Assembly (NCBI GenBank): GCA_032433595.1
Contig: JASWJB010000255.1
Span: 1 to 64,000 of the forward strand
DNA: 64,000 bases
Direction: 5' to 3'
From: Conoideocrella luteorostrata
Lineage: Eukaryota; Ascomycota; Sordariomycetes; Hypocreales; Clavicipitaceae
Below, piece after piece: positions 1-9,648 of this stretch. Each line of letters opens with the position of its first letter. The stretch's first letter is position 1. The notes under the pieces are model-generated. The model was not told where the DNA came from. It ran no database searches and saw only the letters and a program-made list of their open reading frames with translations. Position numbers and translations under genes: made by a program.

Positions 1-159
1 GTTTTTTTTTTTTTTGGAAAGATTAGATGTATCACCAAACATGAGATGCGTTTTAACATAGCAGGGTGCACAGAGTTTGATCGTGAGCCAGGCACTATTT
101 TGTTCATCTATCGTCACTCGGGACTTCAACCTGCCCATTGGACCCACAAAATCTTAGGG

Positions 160-165
160 TATATA
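160..165 (+). promoter_or_regulatory. TATA box of the U6 gene
   Basis: TATATA stands about 28 nt before the first base of the UUCG stem-loop. This is the usual spacing for TFIIIB-directed Pol III transcription of U6. Confidence 0.75.
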
Positions 166-189
166 GTGCAAAATTATCCATTAGTTATC

Positions 190-351
190 GCCTTCGGGCA
201 TTTGGTTTATTGAAACGATACAGGTAGGTCCCACCTTTCGAAAGGTTGCGCGTTCGAATCCTCAGAATCCTCACTAACTCTTTCGCAGAGAAGATTAGCA
301 TGGCCCCTGCACTAAGGATGACACGCTCAATCAAAGAGAAGCTACAAATTT
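190..351 (+). ncRNA. U6: U6 spliceosomal snRNA gene interrupted by an mRNA-type intron
   Basis: U6 RNA forms the catalytic core of the spliceosome with U2. Seen: a 5' stem-loop with a UUCG tetraloop (190-199), then TTGAAACGATACAG ending at 223. The conserved ACAGAGA box is completed only after removing 224-288, and the downstream AGAAGATTAGCATGGCCCC and AAGGATGACACGC blocks match U6 of other eukaryotes. The 65-nt intron starts GTAGGT, has a CTAAC branch site at 274-278 and ends TTTCGCAG. Spliced RNA is about 97 nt, typical of U6. Introns at or near this site are known in Schizosaccharomyces and other fungal U6 genes. TATA lies about 28 nt upstream and a T run ends the gene. The exact 5' and 3' ends are estimates. 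Confidence 0.95.
251..261 (+). promoter_or_regulatory. Pol III B box inside the U6 intron
   Basis: CGTTCGAATCC matches the tRNA-type B box consensus GGTTCGANTCC with one mismatch. It lies within the U6 intron, so it is transcribed but removed by splicing. In S. pombe U6 a B box in the same intronic position is established knowledge. TFIIIC binding here is inferred. Confidence 0.8.
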
Positions 352-360
352 TTTTTTTTT
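349..360 (+). terminator. Pol III terminator of U6
   Basis: A run of twelve T residues directly follows the U6 3' stem region (GCTACAAA), as expected for RNA polymerase III termination. Confidence 0.85.
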
Positions 361-3000
361 GGGTTTCTTGTATGCCTCTATTTTGATCTTTTTCTCTTTG
401 CTCGCCGATTCACACTTGAGCCTGGACCCCACAGGACCTGCGGGACCTTGCAGCTTGAGGCATTCACGCTCGTGCTCAACGGCTACTATAGAGCATGACC
501 CCGTAGTGAGTGTGCATCATATCGACTGTAACAGCTCCTATGTGCGCTACCATCTCACATTCCTCTGCATACAGCATGATCTGAGAGTCTAATCATATAT
601 GCACTCCAGGCATAACACAGATAATACTAGGCTCAGGATTCCGTTACGCCGATCTCGAAGTATTGCGATCAGTTCAACGAAGGCTATTAGGGATGTTGAC
701 TATTTTAACCAAATACGCAACTGAGGTTCCATATCGCTCCTTCAAAGCTCCTCCCAGAAAGGGGAGAGCCATGGGAACGGGGTTTTGCTCCATCTTCAAC
801 GCAAGCCAAGCTTCAACACTAGCTAACTCGTTACTTGAATATATTCCGAACTATTTGCAGGATACTCTTGGCATGGATCGACCAACGTTCGAAGATCGAC
901 GGGCGAGACTACAGCCGCATGAGGGGTGGTGTGGTACCATCTGGGGCTTGGAAGCCGCGAAGCTCTCTGTTCCCAAATTTGAGATAATTCCGACAAATAT
1001 CCGACTATTTTCTTGAACAATTCGTTCCCGTGCTGTCTCTCTCAGATCCTGCAAGGCTTCCTTCCCTTTCTCCATCGAGGAGACCGGCTCGTATCTTGGT
1101 GAGTAGAGAAAAGATACGGCATCGAGGAAGCCATGCATCATGATTGTGAGGAAGATTGCCACGCTGCTGGGTTCACAGTGCGTCTCCATGACCTGCGTTA
1201 TTAACTGAAATATGGAGCCAACATTTTGAATCGCCGTTTTGATGGAGCGTATTGGTAGAGGTTGCAATACGGAACGTGATGCTAGAAGCAAAATGGAGTG
1301 CAAGCATAAAATTTATGGATCATTAGCTAGACAGCCAGCTCAGGCGAAGCTCCGCCAGGACGGCGAAACTGGAGGGTAAAGGCGGCGCTGCTCGGGCACC
1401 ATGAGTGGTTCGATGTTCATGCAGCAGCATCAGCCTTATTATTGTACTTCTATTCCCTACTGGAAGGGGAAATGCCTGCCTACACACTGGCGCTTGATCG
1501 GGATATGCGACAAGAAGCTGATGACGAGCGGTGGTGCGCTGGATACTAGCCAGCTATTTACCATACCGTATCAATACATGATGGGTGAATCGGTGACGCT
1601 GATATTTTCGGTAACATGGTACAAGTAGGCTACGCAATCGACAGCTTGCACTCCATCTGATTACTGAGGCTTTGGGATTGCAAATGTTGCAAATGGTGGA
1701 CGGAGAGCCAGAGAGCAGGTATCGCGAATCTGCACTGTTCGGAGCAGCACCGCGTGTTCAGTCTTGTTCGTCTCGTTTGGCATGCGAAGTGGTGATGTCG
1801 CCCACTTGGTTCACCTGGTCGGTACTTGGACAGCCCGGCCTGTGTCTCTTGCGCCGTGCTCAACTGCCTTGCTTCTTTCTCCACTCTCAACCTTGGAAGA
1901 CATCGCGGATTAACGCGCCATCCACTTCTTCAATGTCACCCTCCTAGCCTCCTAGTGGCTTGTGGGTCACCTGTAAGGTGCAGGACGCTTGTCTCGCATG
2001 ATGATGTTTGCCGCCCCTATACCAGTAGTAAAGTCACAGCTCGGCTGCCTCGTACGAGTGCGTCGCCGTGTGCTTGTACAAGACTATGAGGAAGAGCAGT
2101 GACGGACCGGCACCGCACCGGACTAGGCCCTTGGTCGTAGAAACTCACGATTCTTCCTCTTACGGACTCAAGTTCAGATGAGCGTGCTCCGCGTCAAACA
2201 AGTTCAACGTGGGCCAGACGGAGTCTTCTATGCCTTTAACCTTGTAGCTATTGTTTGGGCCGCATTCATGCCGTAGTATTTTGCCATGGACAGGCATCCG
2301 TCCTTGTGGGACGCATTGGGCGCGCACAATCTTGCTTTGGGGCAACACGCATGGATCATGCAATACGTTACAACATACAAGCGGCAAACAAAACGATGTC
2401 AGTTCATTGTAAGTAGAGATCGCCCAAGGATTGCAAGATTCGAATGAAAAAACATCACAGGACGGTTGCTTTTTGAGTTCTCATCACCCCCCATCTTGAT
2501 GCAACGCTGTGACCCTCTCGTCGTCTTTCTCTTTGTCGGGGATGGCACCGATGGTAGTTACTCTGAGACTACTTTCGTCTCCAGGACCCGGTGCCGCGTC
2601 CGTTCCACTTTCGTCCCCACTGAGACATCGGATCGACAGCCACTTGGCGAGCCGAAAAGTATGCTTGCCTGGATGAGACACAACCAGGGTGAGCTGGGAA
2701 AGGCTCTGACTTACTAGTCATGGCAGGATGGCAGCAGAGACATGAATACAGACTCCATGGCCCGAATGGAGAATTCCTTCGCCGATGGATCCTGGCGTCT
2801 CTCTTTCCGCTGGTTTTTTTTTAGGGCCATTATTGATATATTAGACCGCATCCCTTGCCCCTTGGATTCCATCGTGAGCTGCGCAGTACATATATCGAGC
2901 TCTGTGCCTGCACCACAAACCTGGACCCTTACTTCACGGTACACTACCCTTCACATATTGTAACTACACATTTAAGCCGACGCAGCTGGCAACCTCAGCA
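361..3000. other. Intergenic, no convincing gene
   Basis: Only short, mutually overlapping open frames lacking recognisable domains. The longest, on the minus strand at 851-1303, has no ATG, is preceded in frame by a nearby stop with no acceptor AG between, and is not a confident gene. The last 250 bases presumably hold the promoter and leader of the gene starting at 3001. Confidence 0.6.
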
Positions 3001-3916
3001 ATGCAAGACATATACCAAGACTCAGCTCGCCGTCCCTCGTCGGCATCTTCCATCTCATCCACATCGTCGTGGGCATCACAGGAAGAGGATCCCTCATCCC
3101 TCACAACCTCCCGCCGATCGTCGTTGCGATTCTTCACCTATTCAAGGCGAGAACGAAACCCCAGCACCTCATCCACATCGAGCCGCACCTGCGAGGGCAT
3201 GAGCACCGAAGACACCCGTGAACTATGGCGATGCATGCTGGAGCTGCAGCAGTTATATGGGTGCTACAACTCGACGAGGATAGATCTGGCGGTGAATGCG
3301 GGCGATGCTGGAATCGATCTGATGCGTAAGTGATTCCCTGATCTCGCATCATCCCATGTGTTTTTCATTTCCTTTTTATTTCCATGAGGCCCAGCGCGGG
3401 CCTGTCGTGAGAAGCCATGGGTGCTGCGTCATGAATCATGAATGTCGCATGAACTGTGCTTGAATCGCATCGCTGGTAACTAGTTCCTACGCACCGGCTG
3501 GGTGGGCAGGCGAATACCGCTCCTTTCCTGCCTTGCGACTCGCTGACTGACCGCACGGCACCTGCACGGCACCTGCACTACCTGGCAAATGCCAGGTGGA
3601 GGAGACATGGGTGGAACACGGTGGGGCGGCGCGGATCAAGCCATCGGCCAATCTCCATGCGAAAGACGGAAAGCCAAGTCTTGACTCTACTCTATTGTAC
3701 TCCGTAGACACGGAGCAGCTTGATCATTTTTGCTAATCGTGGACATTCGTTGGAACAGCAAACCCTTTCATTATCGATACGCTTAATGACTCTCTCATTG
3801 ACCTGCCCGCCGAGGGATGGGACATGCTTGATCGCTGCCTCCGAAACAGCAAGCCATCCCCCGAATCCACCGGCTCAAAACGAAAGCCTCACCGGAAATT
3901 TTTGGCTCGGTCCTGA
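3001..3916 (+). CDS. Spliced hypothetical protein, Ser-rich N-terminus (160 aa)
   Basis: No family recognised. Exon 1 is 3001-3325 and exon 2 is 3759-3916. The 433-nt intron has a GTAAGT donor and an AACAG acceptor preceded by a CTAAT branch-like element. Joining them keeps one frame to a TGA. The N-terminal ~60 residues are Ser/Thr/Arg-rich and look disordered. The rest looks folded: a segment with TRELWRCMLELQ and CYNSTRIDLAV crosses the junction into NPFIIDTLNDSLIDLP and GWDMLDRCLR, followed by a basic tail. Continuity of amphipathic, protein-like sequence across the junction is the main argument for the model. No signal peptide or membrane segment. One TACTCCGTA word sits in the intron. 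The intron is long for this window, so an extra small exon is possible. Confidence 0.65.
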
Positions 3917-5504
3917 ATTTGACTTTCGCCCACGACGTCATCAAGGCTATTAGTTGAGCCATCGAGGACAATTTTTTTTTTTTACTCCGGTGGAAACGCG
4001 ACAGCCTTTTTTTTTTTCTTTCCTTACTGTATGGTGGGATGCTTGAGGATAACATACCTTGTTTCTACGGTATGATGCTCCTTTTCGCAAGGTTCAGTCT
4101 TGGTGAAAGCACCATTCCTTCAGTTTGCTCAGCCATTATTATTATGATTTCGAAGATTTTGGAGATAACCCGTGGAGTTTCGATGAAATCGGATAGATTG
4201 TCTTACCTATGAGAGTCGGCTCCGCTTCACCTTTCACACTGATTTACTAGGATTTCTTTTGTTGGAAATTTGGCATGTAGTTAAAGGCGCGAAGCGATAC
4301 CCATGTAGCTCAGAATGCATCATCACCTTATAATTGGCAATTGACAGAACAGTCTCTTTGAACAGTACTCCCAACAGCTCGCAGCTTTGCGGCACATTAT
4401 CCAAATTCAGCAACGTCATTAGTCTGTCTATTTTCCCTTCATTGTTCATTGTTCTCAAGCGCAAGTAAATCACAAGCCGAATCGCCGAGAGATTGGTCAC
4501 CACTCCTCGGCAATCGGCTCCGGTCCGATCCAACTCCACGCCTCGTCGAGCCAGCCGTTATCGGTCGAAAGCCTGCCAAGGGACGGAAGTTCAGCCAAGC
4601 TCACAATTCGCTACTTCGGAACAACGGATAAATGCCGCGAAAATAGTCCCATGGATTGTCGGCGAACGACGTCACTTCACCCAGCGACACGGGACGCCGG
4701 TCCTCTACTCCGCCGTATGCCACAGACAAACAGAATCGGCGAGTGAGTAATACCTGCATGCCCCGGTACGTCGTGTCAATGCTGCCATCCCAGCGATTTA
4801 TCTTAAATCTTTCTTACCAATTTGGGCGGTGCGCTGTGGATTATGTGAGTGACATTTGTCAGCTGCTCCAGGACGATATTCCCCGTCGACCCCCCACCGG
4901 CGTACCCCAGATATCATCCCTGATCCGTATCTTTCCCCGCCTTCACTAATCGTATCATGTGAATTGGGTATTTCTCTACATGGGAATAATTAGTAGGCAG
5001 GGTTTGCCGAGGCCGCCTTGGTTATTCGACTGGTCCGCTTTTTGGATGTCGGAGCGTAAGGCGTCACAGGCTTGGCGTTTGGTGTGACGCAAACTAGTCT
5101 CGTCACTTTGAGGTGAATGGTGGACTGCGAGGACCGGAGAGAATGCAGCTAGATCAGGGCGGTAGTTGGTTGGTAAGACAAAGTACATGCAAAGTATCTT
5201 TTCCGTGTGCGCGAAGCTATTGATATCAGACGAATGCACCATGGTAGGTAAGGTAGCAGACGTCTGACAAATTCATCGGGCTACGCTCAGATTCTTTCAC
5301 CACCTCGGCTTGGGTCAATTAAATTGCAGTAACATGTTTCGTACATTACAATACCTACAAGGAGTTGCCTCCCACGTTTGATTGAGATCAAGGCGGCAGC
5401 GTCACAAAGTGATGGAAGGGATAATGAAGAAGTATGTTTCTATAATGATGCTGTAGTGATGATACATGTTGGATTCCATCAAGTTAGGGTTCTACCAGGA
5501 AAGA
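3917..5504. other. Intergenic, no convincing gene
   Basis: Short overlapping frames only. Contains T runs near 3971-3982 and 4006-4017. Nothing with a domain, signal peptide or consistent splice sites was found. Confidence 0.55.
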
Positions 5505-6200
5505 TCAGCTGACACGGTCCCAGTCGAGGCTAGGATACTTGCTCCAATCAATATCAGATACGTCGCTGTAGCATTCAGACGACTGGGCAAATTTGTGACT
5601 GGAAATAGCTGTCTCCCCGAGATCGTTGAGCTTAGCGCACTGAGGAATCAATTCCACTGGTGCACAATTTTTTGGAAGGGTGCGAACTGTATTTCCACCG
5701 AGATATCTTTTCAGAATATTGAGTTTTTTGCCCCCGTAGTATGGAACTGCTTCTCTGCAGAATGCCAGCAAGCCCACATTCAAGGCCAAATAGTGACGCC
5801 CAGGGCTCGTGAGACCAATATATCTACCGGGACCGGCTTCAAGTGTCAAAGTAGAAGTAATCTTAGCACCACCATCGGTGTGCATTTTAATGCCGTAAGG
5901 AATCTCGGGCTTTCCGCCGTCCGAAACGATCCTCCAAGTCGTCTCAAATCTGGTACCGTTTTGGTAGAAAACACGGGCACTTTTGGAGCTCCCTGCGCCG
6001 AGGAGGCTATACGGAGGGCCCATGTGGATACTATTGAGATATTGACGGTGGACAGGATCAGCGAGGTCGCGAGACCTGTCTGTAACGTTGACAATCAAGT
6101 GAAATCCCGTGGAGGCAGAAGTTTGGAGCTTATCGCGGCTAACAAGAGGCGAGGCGGCAGAGAGACCCAATAAGCCGAGAATAGCGGCTGTGTACAGCAT
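5505..6200 (-). CDS. Secreted protein, DUF7907-like (231 aa)
   Basis: Single-exon ORF starting MLYTAAILGLLGLSAASPL, a clear signal peptide with cleavage near residues 16-19, so the protein should enter the secretory pathway. The mature part contains GFHLIVNVTD near the N-terminus, a VFYQNGT segment with an N-glycosylation sequon, and GPGRYIGL in the middle. This layout resembles the fungal secreted DUF7907 family, which has no known function. Four cysteines occur in the C-terminal half and could form disulfides. Family assignment is by eye from motif order and is moderate; secretion is more certain. The start is the only ATG giving a signal peptide. An open frame on the opposite strand (5466-6173) is treated as a shadow. 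Confidence 0.8.
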   Translation of the reverse strand: MLYTAAILGLLGLSAASPLVSRDKLQTSASTGFHLIVNVTDRSRDLADPVHRQYLNSIHMGPPYSLLGAGSSKSARVFYQNGTRFETTWRIVSDGGKPEIPYGIKMHTDGGAKITSTLTLEAGPGRYIGLTSPGRHYLALNVGLLAFCREAVPYYGGKKLNILKRYLGGNTVRTLPKNCAPVELIPQCAKLNDLGETAISSHKFAQSSECYSDVSDIDWSKYPSLDWDRVS

Positions 6201-7138
6201 CTTGATAGTGCGAGTCGTAGAGTAGAGTGAGAGAAAAAAAATTCAGCACTATGGATTGAAATTAATGATGAAGTGTGTTCTTGTTGCTGTTGTGGAGATG
6301 AACGATGATGAAAGATGTCGACGTGGAACATGGATGCTGCAAAGGTGTTTGACAGGCTTTTATGTCGCTAAGCGGCTCTGGTAGATCCTTCCAAAATTGA
6401 AGCTTCCAATGATAGGTTGCCGAGTGGACTTACCGTTGCCACCCCGGCTTGCACGTAAAGCTTTAAGCGTCCAATGCTATCATGAGAAAGACAAAAGTTT
6501 AAGCACCGATGGTGGACGCGACTGCCTCATCAGGACCTATCTCAACAGCCAGGCCCTCTATTACCAATAAGCCGAGAGCCTGGATACCAAGCTACTTGCT
6601 CGACAACTTACGGGGAAGGTATTATTCATAGTATCTTGCCAGAAGTCTTGTTGGGCGGTGGCGACGTCTATTGCACTAAGCATCACCTTACATGGTGTAT
6701 TATTTCCAATTCCCGAAAGCATAGTTGCATAGCCGTCATTTAAAAAGACTCAGCTAAATAACAGTACCTGACTAAAATCTTTGGCCTACCTGTCCAATTA
6801 CGTATTAAAGAAATCCCCGCGACTCTCCCACTGCCAATCTCAAATTGCATGTAACTGCACGACAGGCTCGGCAAAGTCAGCCCAGTGTACCTGCCACATT
6901 AGATTTAGTATAGACCTTAAGCAGAACATTATGTGCACAGCAATTCAACAGACAGCAGGTGTGAATAAACCCAGGCCCCTTCGATCTTGTAAATGAGAGC
7001 GTGCGCCCAAGTCATGGCCTCGAGCTCCAAACCCACATTACCTGGCAGAAGTTGTGAAAGGATATCTGCGCTGAGTCCCAACGCACTTACCGCGACAGTG
7101 TATTAACTATCCTGAAAATAAGACGTATTTTCTTAAGG
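6201..7138. other. Intergenic, nothing recognised
   Basis: Holds the promoter and leader of the minus-strand secreted-protein gene and AT-rich sequence. No ORF with supporting features. Confidence 0.5.
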
Positions 7139-7462
7139 CTATAGAAATTTTCGTCGTAGTAGCTTAACCATGGTCTTATGCCCATTCTCATCGGCCCACG
7201 ACAGAGGCGTCCGACCACAATAATTCTTGGCTTCGATATCGGCGCCTTTCTCGAGCAGCATCTTGACTACGGCATCGCGCCCGCTCCCGGTTGCCAACAA
7301 CAGCGGCGTCTGACTATAAGTTGCAGTCTGGATGTCGGCACCTTTCTCGATCAGTAGTTCAACCACGGCCGCGTGTCCGTTCTCGGCCGCCAACAACAGC
7401 GGCGTCAGGTAATATCCATGAGCGCGAGATGGGGAATTACGCGAAACCCGTCGTGAGGTGTG
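7139..7462 (-). pseudogene. Ankyrin-repeat gene relic
   Basis: The open frame encodes about three consecutive ankyrin repeats: TPLLLAAENGHAAVVELLI, then a TPLLLATGSGRDAVVKMLLEKGAD-type unit, then a TPLSWADENGHKTMVKLL unit ending at TAG. Each shows the TPL...A...GH..VV..LL consensus of this protein-binding fold. Upstream in frame there is a stop at 7463-7465, no ATG, and no further ankyrin coding DNA nearby. Ankyrin arrays normally have more repeats and a start, so this looks like the truncated 3' end of a larger gene. An unrecognised upstream exon cannot be excluded. Confidence 0.6.
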
Positions 7463-7998
7463 TTAGGTACGGTTTTGATACGTTTACCTGTGATTCTGTG
7501 AATTGGGAATTTAGGGAGAAGTTTTTGAAGGGGTAGTGGTACCGCTTAAGGCGGACTACGAGTATGCTACTGGTGGGAGGCTATGACTACGCCCTGAGTA
7601 TTTGAGGCAGATTTGTTTTATCACGGCTTAGCATTTATCTAAACTGATTTATTCTCCGGGGATTGTGAGCTTAAGCATCACGTGCTCGATTTTTTTTTTT
7701 TTCGCAAGCTTTCGAGTGACTCAGTAGTTGAACACAAGACAAACTGGACGCACAAATCAATGCACAAGAACTCTGAGAACTCTGATTTGTGATATTTTCG
7801 CTTCATTCAACAGTCAGTGAGAATATTTTCCACGCAGAGCAGAAATCAATAAGACATCAACAATAAAATGACATGTCAAAGCCACCTATCCACATTTCTA
7901 ACACCAAACAAACTCTGTCGTATGTACCATAATCCAAATCATGTACCAAACTCCTCCCTATACGCGCAAACCAACCAAGCTATGTTTCGTCATCTCCT
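7463..7998. other. Intergenic between ankyrin relic and VMA16
   Basis: Contains a T12 run near 7690 and AT-rich sequence downstream of VMA16. No gene seen. Confidence 0.5.
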
Positions 7999-8818
7999 TC
8001 AGCCACTCCCCCCCATGGCATTCGCCTTACTCGACACCAGCAAACCAATGATCAGACCAAACAGACCCAGCACAGAGCTGAAGATCTCAATGACCAAGAT
8101 CCTGACAAACCTATCAAAATAGTCAGCCAATCCGACGAGTCGGCACAGTCCTGATTCGCAGAGATTCTGTATTTGAAGCAGCGCAAAATACTCACAATGT
8201 CGGATTCGCCGCATCCGCCAGTGCCGCACCACTCCCGTTCATCCCAACCGCCACGCCACATATCATATTGCACATGCCGACCGTGAGACCAGACCAGAAC
8301 AACGAATAGCCAGTATAGTACGCATCTGCAGAGTATGCCGCTGGCCCAGTGACAAAGCCCACCTTGGACGAGAACACGATGGACATGATGATGCCGTAAA
8401 TGGCGACGACTTCGCAGAAGATGATAGAGATGAGGTTCTTGGTGCGAATACGAGGCGCTTTCACTGCTGCGCCGAGGATAGATGATCCAGTGATGGCGAT
8501 GCCCCTGGTTCGTTTGTTTCGCAGATCAGCAGGTAGAAGACGCAACGTTAACAAATCTCATCAACATACCACGCGGCGCCAACGACGGAGAGGCCCATGC
8601 ACAGCGCAATGCCTAAATTAGCCCATGCACCCGGAGAAATTGATTCCAAAAATGCGCCGACGTTGAAAGACTCGCCGTCGCCAGTGAAGAGCATATCTTT
8701 TGAGAGATGATTAGCAGTGCAGCCTATCACTCAAGGTGATATTTGCGACGCGTCCTGATTTTGACGTACATGCCCCGACGACGACTAGCAATGAGATGGC
8801 GCCGTATGTGTAGTACAT
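7999..8818 (-). CDS. VMA16: V-type ATPase proteolipid subunit c'' (198 aa)
   Basis: A membrane rotor subunit of the vacuolar proton pump. Four exons: 8818-8770, 8696-8570, 8504-8196 and 8110-7999. All introns are GT-AG and phases agree throughout. The protein has a hydrophobic N-terminal segment, then the block [73 protein letters not shown] and a final helix with [19 protein letters not shown]. The Glu in FCEVVAIYG is the expected proton-carrying acid of c''. About five transmembrane helices are predicted. Length is close to yeast Vma16 (213 aa). The tail is short and Gly-rich. Subunit c'' rather than c or c' is favoured by the [20 protein letters not shown] signature and the extra N-terminal helix. 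Confidence 0.93.
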
Positions 8819-9648
8819 GGTTGCTATTCGAGCCGAACTTGCCGATATATAATAGATATTGATGGAAAATGCGAAGATGCTTGCAGCTTCCCTTCCATGT
8901 TCGACGAGTCCTGTTAAGCTGAAGCCTGGCGGTTGAAGAGCCGTCAGTTCATTGGTCAGAGGGAGCGTAGGCTACCCTACAGCTAGAACTCAAACCCGAA
9001 AGACGAGGATCGCCAGGCCATGCATAGTAGGCGCATGGCACATAGGCCTCTCAATTATGATGCCCGTATTATTTTTTACTTGTACTCTCTTTCTTTTGCA
9101 CTTTTTTTTTTTTTTTTTTTAAATAATTCGAGAATTATCACCGTTGAGGTGACGCCTTAGTCGGTGGAACCAAAAGCCAAACTGCAGATTTCACCAACAC
9201 CTACGGAAATCACAACAGCGCTACTCTCAACCTAAAGCAGGGAATCGGTAACTCTTTCTACGAGCTTCACGATTTGGCCTCAATGTCAGTTGGAAATCCA
9301 ATATGTGATCTCTCCTAATCTACCATCCTCTAGGGCCGGCACAGCCAACAGCAGCCTATGTCCCATGACTCTATATTTATATCCAACCTATCGCGTCAGA
9401 TCGAGTGCTACGTGGCCGGAAGATAAAACCAAATCCTTCCCTCTACCCCTTTTTTCTGCTTTCTCCAATCGTGAATAATTATATCACAAGCTGTCTGTCG
9501 CCTTCTTGACCCTTTATTGGGGCTAAATGGATAGCAATGCATCAAATGGGGACAGATGAAGTATACAATATTAAGCTAGGAGTCTGTATTCCTCATAGAA
9601 TACGCTATTGAGTTAGACAGTTAAACGAAGCCGCGTAAATTACATCAT
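8819..9648. other. Intergenic, VMA16 upstream region and LysM gene downstream region
   Basis: Includes a T20 run near 9101-9120. No gene with supporting features. Confidence 0.5.

Noticed and set aside
851..1303. 150-codon minus-strand frame faintly like the C-terminus of a fungal transcription factor
   Set aside because: No ATG, an in-frame stop just upstream with no acceptor AG between, and no zinc cluster or neighbouring exons. The similarity is too vague.
1630..2089. Overlapping short frames with some cysteine-rich stretches
   Set aside because: Low-complexity translations on both strands with no splice support.
5466..6173. 235-codon plus-strand frame
   Set aside because: Antisense shadow of the secreted DUF7907-like gene, which has the signal peptide and family-like motifs.
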